Positions 39,228 through 47,737 of a stretch of DNA of 64,000 nucleotides are shown one piece after another. Within the stretch, counting starts at the first letter, position 1. Each line of letters starts with the position of its first letter. Below the pieces are notes generated by a model that saw only the letters and a list, made by a program, of their open reading frames with translations, was not told the DNA's origin and did not search any database. Both the position numbers and the translations under genes were made by a program. The DNA comes from Pseudomonadales bacterium (GTDB taxonomy: Bacteria > Pseudomonadota > Gammaproteobacteria > Pseudomonadales > DC-out160), in the NCBI GenBank assembly GCA_019090455.1, contig JAHRWA010000039.1, positions 392,434-456,433 on the forward strand. The letters are read 5' to 3'.

Positions 39228-40052
39228 TTAAACTGATTCTTTGTCAGCGCTTTGTTTGCTTCGCTGGTTGGTGACGGCTGAACTCATCTGAGGATGAAGT
39301 TCATCAAATAAGGCTAAGAATTCAGACGTTAATTTATGCTTTGGCGCACTTTGAATTAACGGAAGACTCTGATCGTGTGATTCCCGCATTTTTACTGAAG
39401 ATGAGATATAACTATTGAGAATAGGCAATCCCTCTTCCTTCAATTCATTCACCACCCGCACAGGCAAGCTCGCTCTAGGCTGAAATTGATTAACCACAAT
39501 GCCTTCTATTTTGAGCTTACTATTATGGTCCTGACAGATTTCTTCTACATTATCCATCAAGCTATACAGCGCTTGTCGAGAAAATTCATCACAGTCAAAA
39601 GGAATAAGACAGGAATGAGCCGAAATGAGCGCCGACATGGTGTAAAAGTTATAGGCTGGCGGTGTATCAATATAGACGGCGTCATAGCGATCAAGTGATG
39701 CTAAGGCATCACGCAATTTATATATTTTGTGTTTGGCTTCTAGCTGACCCTGTATCTCACCCAACACGGGACTAGAAGGAATAATATCCAAATTAGGGAA
39801 CGGAGTCCTATGAATAAATGACTGTAACTTTTGAGGCCTCAATTTAAACGACAGCAACTGCGAAAAAAATACTCCTACATCATTCTGAATTCGTCCGGCA
39901 TTTTTCCCCAACAGATATTGAGTAGAATTACATTGCGAATCCAAATCAATTAACAATGTTTTTAGCCCTTTGTGGGCACTAATAGCAGCAAGATTTGAAG
40001 CAATGCTGGATTTGCCTACTCCCCCTTTTTGATTAAAAACCACACGACGCAT
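39228..40052 (-). CDS. Orphan ParA/MinD-family ATPase
   Basis: 274 residues. Deviant Walker A KGGVGKSS at 9-16 at the very N-terminus, Walker A' LLIDLDSQCN and Walker B VYIDTPP give a ParA-type ATPase without an N-terminal HTH. No parB or centromere-like array is adjacent, so it is probably an orphan positioning ATPase (as for chemoreceptors, pili or other cargo) and not a chromosome segregation gene. ATG with AGGGGA. The 180-bp upstream gap has a 5-bp microsatellite that may affect its expression. Confidence 0.85.
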   Translation of the reverse strand: MRRVVFNQKGGVGKSSIASNLAAISAHKGLKTLLIDLDSQCNSTQYLLGKNAGRIQNDVGVFFSQLLSFKLRPQKLQSFIHRTPFPNLDIIPSSPVLGEIQGQLEAKHKIYKLRDALASLDRYDAVYIDTPPAYNFYTMSALISAHSCLIPFDCDEFSRQALYSLMDNVEEICQDHNSKLKIEGIVVNQFQPRASLPVRVVNELKEEGLPILNSYISSSVKMRESHDQSLPLIQSAPKHKLTSEFLALFDELHPQMSSAVTNQRSKQSADKESV

Positions 40053-40102
40053 ACATTCCCCTTTTTATGGTTACAGTGACAAGCTATTAAACAATCAAAC
40101 TA

Positions 40103-40132
40103 TCAAATCAAATCAAATCAAATCAAATCAAA
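40103..40132. repeat. 5-bp microsatellite (TCAAA)6 upstream of ParA-like gene
   Basis: Six perfect tandem copies of TCAAA, 50 bp before the ParA-like ATG, flanked by further AT-rich sequence. It lies where a promoter for the gene would be expected. Pentanucleotide tracts like this change length by replication slippage. Confidence 0.9.
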
Positions 40133-40233
40133 TTTTATATTATGCCATTGCTTGTCGTCGATAACATTTATAGCTAATTGCCATAATAAGTACGAGCACC
40201 TGTATATATAGATACGAGCACCAATTCCCTTAC

Positions 40234-40632
40234 TTATTCATCCTGACTTTCATCGTCTTTATCGCCAGATCCAAACCATTGCTCCAACTTCTCATCCGCC
40301 TTTCGTTGACTTTCCGGATTGATAAATGCGGCAACCGTTGCGATTGCTGCGACCAACACACCCAAATCATCCGCAAAACCCACCATCGGTGTTAGATCGG
40401 GAATGGCATCCATCGAATTGATAAAGTATCCGAGCGCAGCATAAATGACCGTTTTAGCCCACAAAGGCGTCTTTTCGGATTTTGCTGCGTAAAAGAGTAG
40501 AGTGGCTTTGCTGATCACCTCTATGCCTGCTGTGAATGCGAAGTTTTTCGTTTTAGACCAAAAGCCTTTATCGGAAAAATCTTTCTCGAAGCCTTCAGCA
40601 TTGACTGGCTGACTTTCTTTATCTGTACTCAT
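40234..40632 (-). CDS. YkvA family (DUF1232) membrane protein
   Basis: 132 residues from the ATG at 40632 (in-frame alternatives lie further upstream). The YkvA core is clear: TPLWAKTVIYAALGYFINSMDAIPDLTPMVGFADDLGVLVAAIATV, with Asp-x-Ile-Pro-Asp and Gly-Phe/x-x-Asp-Asp, including one to two membrane-associated helices. The family is widespread and of unknown function. Acidic C-terminal tail. No operon partner. Confidence 0.85.
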   Translation of the reverse strand: MSTDKESQPVNAEGFEKDFSDKGFWSKTKNFAFTAGIEVISKATLLFYAAKSEKTPLWAKTVIYAALGYFINSMDAIPDLTPMVGFADDLGVLVAAIATVAAFINPESQRKADEKLEQWFGSGDKDDESQDE

Positions 40633-40963
40633 TTCACTCTGACCTCGCATCAAATCTATTCTATATACTTGAGAACCTACACTATGATCCGAGCAATATA
40701 TCAAATTCTAAAGTTACCCACACCAAGCCAGCAATTGCTTTCTGCAAGTTAGCTGTTAATGCATACCAATACAAATTCACAACAGAGTGTTACTATTGAA
40801 TCCCCCTCAATCTTGATAATATTTCTAGCTTTCATCGATATATACCAGCGATCGGTCTATACAGACAATCGACCTGTACAGACGATGAATTCATAGTTAA
40901 GTCACCAAAATACGCTGCTTCTCCCTTAATGAGATTGAATAGATCACGACAAGTGCCATTGAT

Positions 40964-41293
40964 ATGTTAGTAAATACCATCATCATAATCATTGCAACAG
41001 CCTTACTCACTAGCATAACTACGCTAGCCGCTGGTTATTATATTTTCGAAAAGAGGATTAAAATTAAGCTGGAACAAAAAATTGATGAGAGCATAACGTC
41101 TCTGGGTGACACTGTAGAAGAGAAAGTACGTCAGGGCGTTCTAAACGGTATCTCATCTATCCCCTCACGCGAAGTATTAAGAGGTACCACCCGAACCATG
41201 GCAAAAACGGGAGCAGAAATTGTCGAGGATGGGCTCAAAACAATACTAGGAAAAAAGCCTGTAAAAAAAGTTCATCCTTCCTCACCAAAATAG
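40964..41293 (+). CDS. Small single-pass membrane protein, unknown
   Basis: 109 residues. One N-terminal membrane segment (~3-27, very hydrophobic with five consecutive Ile), then a charged cytoplasmic helix (KRIKIKLEQKIDESITSLGDTVEEKVRQGV) and a basic C-terminus. The pattern suggests a membrane-anchored coiled coil. Family not recognised. It ends directly against the stop of the UbiJ-like gene on the other strand. Confidence 0.6.
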   Translation: MLVNTIIIIIATALLTSITTLAAGYYIFEKRIKIKLEQKIDESITSLGDTVEEKVRQGVLNGISSIPSREVLRGTTRTMAKTGAEIVEDGLKTILGKKPVKKVHPSSPK

Positions 41294-42091
41294 CTAGCTC
41301 CTCACAATATCAGAGCTCTGAATACTCCCTCTTTTTTGAGAAACTACCATACCAAAGAGTCCCACCGTCCCATAAAATGCAGCTTGAATCGGTTCTTCCT
41401 GCAACCAAGGAAAATGCATGTATTTAACGGCGGATATTGCAACAACGATGAGCACCACCAAACCACCAACGACAACTCTAGTCGTCAATCGCTGTCGTCT
41501 TTCAAATTTCAAAAGAAGCGTTTTCATTTCATCTAACCTCTCTTTCTGCATGTCACTATGACGACGAAGATGTATCACAGCATCATTTACAACTTGAGGT
41601 AAGTATTGCATACGCTCGACCCAAATCGGATCTTGGCTTTTCAGGGACTGCCAGATTTCCTCCACAGAATCGTAATGAGGCATCCACTCCTTAAGAATAC
41701 CCTGAACGGATAACCAGATATTAAGATCTTTCGCTAAGTCAGACAAACTCTCGATCAACTCACGATCGCCCACAATCATTATTCGGTCATCGCCTGGAGA
41801 GGCTTCAGATTCAGGCAACCCGAAGAGATACCAAGCCAATGTCGCAGCAGGGGCTCGTACTCGCGCATCCACGGACCCATAATGCTGATGAAGAACCTGC
41901 ACTCCGTCTTCACATATCACGATATAAAAGGACGCATACGGTGCAATCGTTTTAATACGAATCACCTTACCTTTGAACTCTCGCAAAGATGCAAGTAACG
42001 CGGGGTCCAAGGACAACGCCTTATTAATCGCGCCCTCAACAACACTTATCAGCATAAGCTGTATCATCGACTCACTGTCATCTACAATCAT
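41294..42091 (-). CDS. UbiJ-like SCP2-domain protein with C-terminal membrane segment
   Basis: 265 residues from the ATG at 42091, which has AAAGG at 7 bp; a TTG at 42118 and an ATG at 42067 are alternatives. The first ~125 residues resemble the SCP2 sterol-carrier domain of UbiJ: an N-terminal helix ending in LDPALLASLREFKGKVIRI, followed by beta strands and a glycine-rich acidic turn (MIVGDRELIESLSDL). UbiJ organises the aerobic ubiquinone-synthesis complex. The second half is unlike UbiJ in having ~60 helical residues and hydrophobic segments near the end (~210-230). No ubiE or ubiB neighbours, so this is a paralogue or a different lipid-binding protein. Confidence 0.5.
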   Translation of the reverse strand: MIVDDSESMIQLMLISVVEGAINKALSLDPALLASLREFKGKVIRIKTIAPYASFYIVICEDGVQVLHQHYGSVDARVRAPAATLAWYLFGLPESEASPGDDRIMIVGDRELIESLSDLAKDLNIWLSVQGILKEWMPHYDSVEEIWQSLKSQDPIWVERMQYLPQVVNDAVIHLRRHSDMQKERLDEMKTLLLKFERRQRLTTRVVVGGLVVLIVVAISAVKYMHFPWLQEEPIQAAFYGTVGLFGMVVSQKRGSIQSSDIVRS

Positions 42092-42308
42092 TGCCCAACC
42101 TTTGAAGTCTGAACTCAACTATTGACTAAATCACGATGTAATTTGCTCACCACTCAAATAAGCCACCTTTATTTACCTAAGGATCAACTTAGATCTTTAG
42201 GTGCCGAGGATTATCGGCAAAAAAAGATTATATGCTCACAAAAGGTATTAACGAGTATTGGCTCGCACGTTATAATAGCCCCAATTCTAAAAATAATCGT
42301 TAGTGAGC

Positions 42309-42346
42309 GCCCCTAATTTTTTATTTCATTTCGGTCATTTAGGGGC
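42309..42346. repeat. Inverted repeat GCCCCTAA / TTAGGGGC
   Basis: 8-bp perfect arms (42309-42316 and 42339-42346) with a 22-nt T-rich loop, followed directly by a second short palindrome, CAATAACATTATTG (42345-42358). Part of a palindrome-rich 430-bp gap between the UbiJ-like and DUF445 genes. Could fold as a terminator-like RNA, but no gene reads into it from the left. Confidence 0.6.
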
Positions 42347-42377
42347 AATAACATTATTGTTGTTAATCCCCTCAAAA

Positions 42378-42429
42378 CAATAACTTTATGATGGAAAATC
42401 AGCCTCGATTTTCCATCATAAAGTTATTG
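42378..42429. repeat. Perfect 23-bp inverted repeat with 6-nt loop
   Basis: The arms at 42378-42400 and 42407-42429 are perfectly complementary over 23 bp with a 6-nt loop (AGCCTC). The left arm begins CAATAACTTTATGATGG. The right arm is followed by CATTTTTA on the plus strand; the minus strand has TTTTGAGGGG. It is far longer than ordinary terminators and AT-rich, so a cruciform, a small MITE-like remnant, a strong bidirectional terminator or a regulatory RNA stem are all possible. The rest of the 42092-42525 gap shows no gene. Confidence 0.8.
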
Positions 42430-42525
42430 CATTTTTATAGGTCGCCACTTACTGACAGCTCGGCTTCTATTAATTTTATTTAACACTCAAGTATATTTTG
42501 TCTATCGAAAGGAAGGCGTAGCTAA

Positions 42526-43779
42526 ATGTTGGAATCTTTACTTCAAGCATGTAACCAAATTTTCTCAGTGTTGTTCGGACCAGACGCCTTAGCCTATTGG
42601 GCTATTCCGCTCATTGCTGGCGGTGTCGGCTGGACTACAAATTGGCTGGCCATACAACTTACTTTTTACCCGACTGAATTTATTGGAATACCTCCCTACC
42701 TTGGATGGCAAGGCATTATTCCCCGTAACGTGGAAAAAATGGCAAACATTGTCGTGGATAAAGTCATAAGCAAACTCGGGTCACTGACTGAAGTGTTTGA
42801 ACAGATGGAACCCGATAAAATTGCACACCATATTGCAGAGGCCAGCATATCTCGTATAGAGGAATATACGGATGAAATAATGACAGATAGAAATGCCATT
42901 TTATGGGAAAACTTACCAAACGTACTAAAACAAAGAGTTTACAGCCGTGCACGAAAACAATTGCCTGTCGTGTTAAATAACATGATCCAAGATATAGGTG
43001 AGAATATTGAAGACTTGATAGATCTAAAACACATGATTGTTACACAGCTATCCTCTGATACAACCCTACTGAACCGCGTGTTTAAGCAAGTAGGCGAAAA
43101 GGAATTCAAATTCGTCATCAATTCTGGCTTGGTATTTGGAGTAATTTTTGGCGTGATTCAAATGATCGTATGGATACTATACCCCAAAGCTTGGGTTCTC
43201 CCGGCATTTGGTTGTTTCGTAGGGTATGCAACAAACTGGCTTGCACTGAATCTTATTTTTCGCCCCTTAAACCCTATTAAAATTTCGCGTTGGACGCTGC
43301 AAGGTGTATTCATAAAAAGGCAAAAAGAAGTTGCCGAGGTCTTCTGCCACATTGTCACTAGAGAAGTAATGACAATTAAACATCTCATGGCGGCCATGCT
43401 GAATGGGCCCAAAAAAGACCGAGCCAAAACGCTGATTAAGAAACACATTAAACCAGTAGTGGAAGGCGGGACCGTTAAATTTGCGGCTCAACTGGCTATC
43501 GGCCCCAGTGGATATGTTCGCTTGAAAAAATCAATCGAAGAAAAAGCAATAGAGATCTCCACCGATCAATTTGATGACCCTGTTTTCAATGAAGAAAGAG
43601 CCAACTTAGTTGCAAATCTAATCCAGGAGAGAATGGAAAACCTTTCGCCAGCTGAATTCCAAGATTTACTGCGACCGGCATTTGAGGAAGATGAATGGAT
43701 ATTGATAGCTATCGGTGCATTACTTGGCTTGCTAGCAGGCACTATTCAATTTTTATATTTGTTCGCTGGCTCTTTTTGA
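42526..43779 (+). CDS. DUF445 family membrane protein (first paralogue)
   Basis: 417 residues. Membrane segments at ~20-40, ~205-245 and the C-terminus (~393-413). The duplicated motif GWTTNWLAIQLTFYP near the N-terminus and GYATNWLALNLIFRP in the middle (Thr-Asn-Trp-Leu-Ala) is the DUF445 hallmark, each followed by a WQG/LQG and an amphipathic region. Family function is unknown. ATG with AAGGAAGG. A second paralogue follows 296 bp downstream; the two are clearly homologous along their length. Confidence 0.88.
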   Translation: MLESLLQACNQIFSVLFGPDALAYWAIPLIAGGVGWTTNWLAIQLTFYPTEFIGIPPYLGWQGIIPRNVEKMANIVVDKVISKLGSLTEVFEQMEPDKIAHHIAEASISRIEEYTDEIMTDRNAILWENLPNVLKQRVYSRARKQLPVVLNNMIQDIGENIEDLIDLKHMIVTQLSSDTTLLNRVFKQVGEKEFKFVINSGLVFGVIFGVIQMIVWILYPKAWVLPAFGCFVGYATNWLALNLIFRPLNPIKISRWTLQGVFIKRQKEVAEVFCHIVTREVMTIKHLMAAMLNGPKKDRAKTLIKKHIKPVVEGGTVKFAAQLAIGPSGYVRLKKSIEEKAIEISTDQFDDPVFNEERANLVANLIQERMENLSPAEFQDLLRPAFEEDEWILIAIGALLGLLAGTIQFLYLFAGSF

Positions 43780-44075
43780 TACCTCAAAAATATAGTTCTA
43801 TAAAATATATATGTACTAAAAAAAGCAGATACTGCGAAGTTTGGACTATACTTTTGTATCCTATTTTTAGAAAAATGCAATCTACCAGAAATTGCGAACA
43901 AAAATAACGAATAGTGACATCAAATCTAGCAAAGGATAGCCCCCGATTTTAGCTGAGTATAGCGACCCACTAAATCGTTAATTCAGCCGGGAATAAAGAG
44001 CGATGACTCTACCCATGCAACTTGGTACATAATTTAAATAATAATTAAGACTACTCATCAAGGTCGCCTCATTAA

Positions 44076-45299
44076 ATGCTTGAGTTGATAAATTCCTTTC
44101 CTCTCTGGAAATACATCGGTGTTACCTTGGCCTTTGCTATCGTTCTCGCGAGCTGCAACTGGCTTCTGATTCGTCTAACTTTTTATCCCGCCAACTTTAT
44201 TGGTTTATTCAATCGTATTGGCTGGCAAGGTTTAGCGCACCGACACGTAGAAAAAATTAGTCGCGCACTAACCCGCAATTTCATTCTCAATCAAGTTTCA
44301 TTGCATCAACTATTTGAATTGATAGAGCCAGAAATGCTGGTTAATCAAATTGAGCGCATCCACCGCCCTCACCTAGACCAGTACATTGACGAAGTGATGG
44401 AAATGGAAAATAGTATTATCTGGGAAAACTTACCTATCATTGTTAAGAATCGAATTTACTCCCACTGTCATCGCCAATTTCGTAAAGTCATCGATAATAT
44501 CGTCGATGACTTGGGCAAAGAAATTACCTACTTATTCGACTTAGACCAACTTGTTATCAATTCATTTAAAGAAGACCCTGCACTACTCAATCAATTATTT
44601 TTCGATGCGGGCCATCAAATTTATCGACTACTCGTCCGATCAGCCATTCCCACTGCGATGATTCTAGGCTGCATCCCAGCACTATTCATGTACTACACGC
44701 CTAACACCTGGATATTACCCGTGCTTGGCCTATTGATTGGCTCAACAACTAACGCGGTATTAGTAAAATTAATTCATGGTTCAAAAGGGGAATATAAGCC
44801 AGGCCCTATTGAGTTACCCGGCGCTCTTTATCAATTTAGGCATCAAATCAATAACGTTCTTTCTGAATTCTTATCTAACAAAATACTCACTACCCCAAAC
44901 ATTATTTATCACACATTTCATGGACCAAAACATAAGAGAACAAGACAGCTCGTCAGAAAACATTTGCAGCCCATCATTGATAACATGGCGATAAAGACGC
45001 TTTCACAACTTACCACTGGGCCTAGTGGATTCGTCGATTTAAAAAATACAGCGACAGAAAAAACGATCAACATTTTCAGCCTACCTTTTGAAGATGACGA
45101 ATTTAATAAAAATCGCGCACTTGAAGTTAACGCGCACTTTAACAATAAGCTCGATCAGCTGGGCAATCATCAGTCACTGATAGGTTTAATCGACCCCTTG
45201 ATATCCCAAAGTAAGGGCAAGCTAATTTTCTGCGGGGGGGTTTCAGGAGGGATAACGGGTTTACTATTATTTCATTTTTGCTTTGCCCCCCTTCAATAG
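44076..45299 (+). CDS. DUF445 family membrane protein (second paralogue)
   Basis: 407 residues, same architecture as the gene before it: ASCNWLLIRLTFYP near the start, GSTTNAVLVKLIHG in the middle, the shared segments FHGPKHKRTRQLVRKHLQPI and TTGPSGFVDLK (compare LNGPKKDRAKTLIKKHIKPV and AIGPSGYVRLK), and a C-terminal membrane helix. The TNWLA motifs are eroded here (SCNWL, TTNAV), so this copy has diverged further. The 296-bp gap between the two holds no gene or motif I recognise. Confidence 0.85.
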   Translation: MLELINSFPLWKYIGVTLAFAIVLASCNWLLIRLTFYPANFIGLFNRIGWQGLAHRHVEKISRALTRNFILNQVSLHQLFELIEPEMLVNQIERIHRPHLDQYIDEVMEMENSIIWENLPIIVKNRIYSHCHRQFRKVIDNIVDDLGKEITYLFDLDQLVINSFKEDPALLNQLFFDAGHQIYRLLVRSAIPTAMILGCIPALFMYYTPNTWILPVLGLLIGSTTNAVLVKLIHGSKGEYKPGPIELPGALYQFRHQINNVLSEFLSNKILTTPNIIYHTFHGPKHKRTRQLVRKHLQPIIDNMAIKTLSQLTTGPSGFVDLKNTATEKTINIFSLPFEDDEFNKNRALEVNAHFNNKLDQLGNHQSLIGLIDPLISQSKGKLIFCGGVSGGITGLLLFHFCFAPLQ

Positions 45300-45443
45300 C
45301 AATTCGCGTTTTTAAAATCACCTCGCTAGTAATATTTATTTGCTGCCAATCAATTTTCACTAGCCGCAACTACCACGAACACGAGCAATTGCTAAAATCC
45401 GATAAATTATTCGTGCTATACATTTAACAGTGGAGAGTCGCCT

Positions 45444-45869
45444 ATGTCAGAACATCACGTTACCGTCAGCTGGAATAAAAACAATGACAACCACGAAACC
45501 TACTCTATTGGTTTTGAGGGTGACACTAAAATAACAGCGTCGACCAACCCTCGGGATCAAAATGACGACTACCTAGATCCTGAGCAGACCTATGTTGCCT
45601 CCTTATCAAGCTGCCATATGCTGTCTTTCTTGGCAGTTTGCGCCAAGAACAACCACATAGTCAAAACATACGAAGATCACGCAGTTGGCTATCTAGGTAA
45701 GAATGCGAAGGGGCGTATAGCAGTAACAAAAGTGATCCTTAATCCGGTTATTCGCTTTCGCGATGCCGCTCCTAGCCAAGAACAAATAGATAAAATGCAT
45801 GAACTGACCAGCAATAATTGCTTTATTTCTAATTCCGTTCTGACTGAAATTGAAGTTCACTCAAACTAA
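45444..45869 (+). CDS. OsmC family peroxide-reducing protein
   Basis: 141 residues. OsmC/Ohr fold with the two reactive cysteines in the usual places: Cys57 in SLSSCHMLSFL and Cys126 in TSNNCFISNS. The family reduces organic or fatty acid hydroperoxides. NPRDQNDDYLDPEQTYVASLSSC is closer to general OsmC than to Ohr. ATG with GGAGAG. Convergent with efpL. Confidence 0.9.
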   Translation: MSEHHVTVSWNKNNDNHETYSIGFEGDTKITASTNPRDQNDDYLDPEQTYVASLSSCHMLSFLAVCAKNNHIVKTYEDHAVGYLGKNAKGRIAVTKVILNPVIRFRDAAPSQEQIDKMHELTSNNCFISNSVLTEIEVHSN

Positions 45870-45968
45870 TCTGGGATACTTTAAGCTCTCCAATTTAATG
45901 TATTTAATATCGTTGAGAGTGACAGCTGAAGCTTCCAACTTAGTGACGGCCTTAATTTTAGTGGCGGG

Positions 45969-46535
45969 CTATGCGCGTGACATAAACTTGCCGTCAGATG
46001 TATTAACTTTAACCATTTCATCTGTCTCCATATATTCAGGAACCTGAATAACTAATCCGGTATTTAAAGTAGCAGGCTTCGTTCTACCTGAGGCAGTTGC
46101 TCCCTTCAGACCTGGCGCAGTACTAGTCACTTGCAGTATGACTGATTGGGGCAACTCTACCCCCAATACACCCCCATCGGACAATAATGCAACCAAACCC
46201 TCAATCCCTTCTGATAAGTAAAACAATTCATCCACTAGATCAGCTTTACTCATGCTATATTGGGTGTAATCTTCAATGTCCATAAAAATAATATCTTCAC
46301 CATCTATATAGGAAAACTGAATGGCCCTACGATCCAAAGCCAACTCCCTATAAATTTCATCCCCTTTAACACTCTGCTCCACTTTCTGATGGGATTGAAT
46401 ATTATTGAAGCGAAACTTATAAAGTGTTGACGCCCCCCGTGAGGACGGCGACTTTACATCGACATTTTTAACAATATGGGGCTGATTATTTATCTCGACT
46501 ACCATGCCTTTCTTCAAATCACTCGCTTTTATCAT
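45969..46535 (-). CDS. efpL: EF-P paralogue EfpL (YeiP)
   Basis: 188 residues. Translation factor related to EF-P that relieves ribosome stalling on polyproline and some other motifs. The domain I tip loop reads KSPSSRGAST with Arg33, the arrangement known for EfpL, instead of the modified Lys/Arg loop of EF-P. The central OB domain (SYIDGEDIIFMDIEDYTQYSM) and C-terminal OB domain (PGLKGATASGRTKPATLNTGLVIQVP, DGKFMSRA) are complete. ATG with GAGG. Isolated gene. Confidence 0.93.
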   Translation of the reverse strand: MIKASDLKKGMVVEINNQPHIVKNVDVKSPSSRGASTLYKFRFNNIQSHQKVEQSVKGDEIYRELALDRRAIQFSYIDGEDIIFMDIEDYTQYSMSKADLVDELFYLSEGIEGLVALLSDGGVLGVELPQSVILQVTSTAPGLKGATASGRTKPATLNTGLVIQVPEYMETDEMVKVNTSDGKFMSRA

Positions 46536-46719
46536 AAAAACCTCAAAATAAAACTGCTGACAGAGCTACTTATACCTGCCTAATTATTACAAATTTATGA
46601 AACCAACTATACAACTAGATGAAATAGAGACTGAAAATAGACGCCTATGGTTTTTCAGCTAAAATAGAATAGGGGAAGCAACTTAAAACTTAAAACTGGA
46701 AATACAAGCGCCCAAACGA

Positions 46720-47724
46720 ATGAATAACAATGCAATAAAAAAGCGAAAAATACGCGTCTTACTATTAAGTGAAGACAGAAGTCAGGTCTCAGCGCTGCAA
46801 GATAGCCTGGCAGAACTTGATGCATACAGCGTCGATAGTTTTTACGTAAAAGAGTTGTCTGAAGCGCTAAAAAAAGTATCGTCTGCTCTCTTCGACTTTA
46901 TTCTACTTGACCTAAACATTATTGATGAAGATAACTATCAAGCTTTAGACGAACTAACACACAATGCACCCGGCGTGCCTGTTATTGTCATTACCAGCGA
47001 AGACAAAGAAGACTTTGCGCTAAAATCGCTGCAGCGAGGTGCTCACGACTATATTGTTCGCAATGATTGGAACCCTACTTTATTACAACGCATTATTCGC
47101 TATGCGATCGCCCGAAAGCAAAGCGAAGAGCAAATTGCTAAGTTAGCTCATTATGATGCATTAACAGGCGTGGCAAATAGACATTTATTCCGCGACCGCC
47201 TATCACAGGCCATTTTTAGGGCGGAAAGAAGCGGCAAATACATAGCTGTACTCTTCTTGGATTTGGATCACTTCCACGGTGTAAACGAGACTTTAGGCTA
47301 TGAGGTCGGCGACATGTTGCTAAAAGAAGCTTCAGCCAAAATAGTTAAATGTGTCAGGCGCCAGGATACGGTAGCTCGCATAGGAGGAGATGAATTCGCT
47401 GTGATCCTGGAAGGTCTTTTGGATCCTCAAGATGCCACTGTTATCTCAAGACAGATTTTAGAGAGTTTTAAAAGCCCTAGCTCTATCGCCAACCAACCGA
47501 TATTCATTTCCACTAGTATCGGTATTTCCGTTTCTGAGGAGTTTGAATGTGATGCCAGCACACTTATCAAACAAGCGGATATTGCTCGCTACAGGGCAAA
47601 AGAACAAGGGCGCAATAATTTTCAGTATTTTATGCCGGAGCTCAATGAAATAGCCCAAAAGAGACTACATATGGAACAAGAGCTAAGCCAAACATTAGCC
47701 AGAATTTTCAAACAGAACCCGTAA
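46720..47724 (+). CDS. Response regulator diguanylate cyclase (REC-GGDEF)
   Basis: 334 residues. REC domain (~11-130) with Glu18/Asp19, phospho-acceptor Asp64 (ILLDLN) and ITSED; then a GGDEF domain with DALTGVANRHLF, the intact active site GGDEF at 222-226 and an RxxD inhibition site (RRQD, 213-216). This is the only canonical GGDEF of the window and should make c-di-GMP when its receiver is phosphorylated. The chain ends in LHMEQELSQTLARIFKQNP, which resembles the linker that normally leads into an EAL domain, suggesting loss of a former EAL. No kinase gene adjoins. The next gene starts 13 bp on. Confidence 0.9.
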   Translation: MNNNAIKKRKIRVLLLSEDRSQVSALQDSLAELDAYSVDSFYVKELSEALKKVSSALFDFILLDLNIIDEDNYQALDELTHNAPGVPVIVITSEDKEDFALKSLQRGAHDYIVRNDWNPTLLQRIIRYAIARKQSEEQIAKLAHYDALTGVANRHLFRDRLSQAIFRAERSGKYIAVLFLDLDHFHGVNETLGYEVGDMLLKEASAKIVKCVRRQDTVARIGGDEFAVILEGLLDPQDATVISRQILESFKSPSSIANQPIFISTSIGISVSEEFECDASTLIKQADIARYRAKEQGRNNFQYFMPELNEIAQKRLHMEQELSQTLARIFKQNP

Positions 47725-47737
47725 GCCCCCCTATACC

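Noticed and set aside
40103..40132. Short repeats as a CRISPR array
   Set aside because: Units are 5 bp with no spacers; no cas genes in the window.
42122..42316. 64-codon frame in the palindrome-rich gap upstream of DUF445
   Set aside because: Starts at TTG without an RBS, runs into the inverted repeat and has no protein-like composition.
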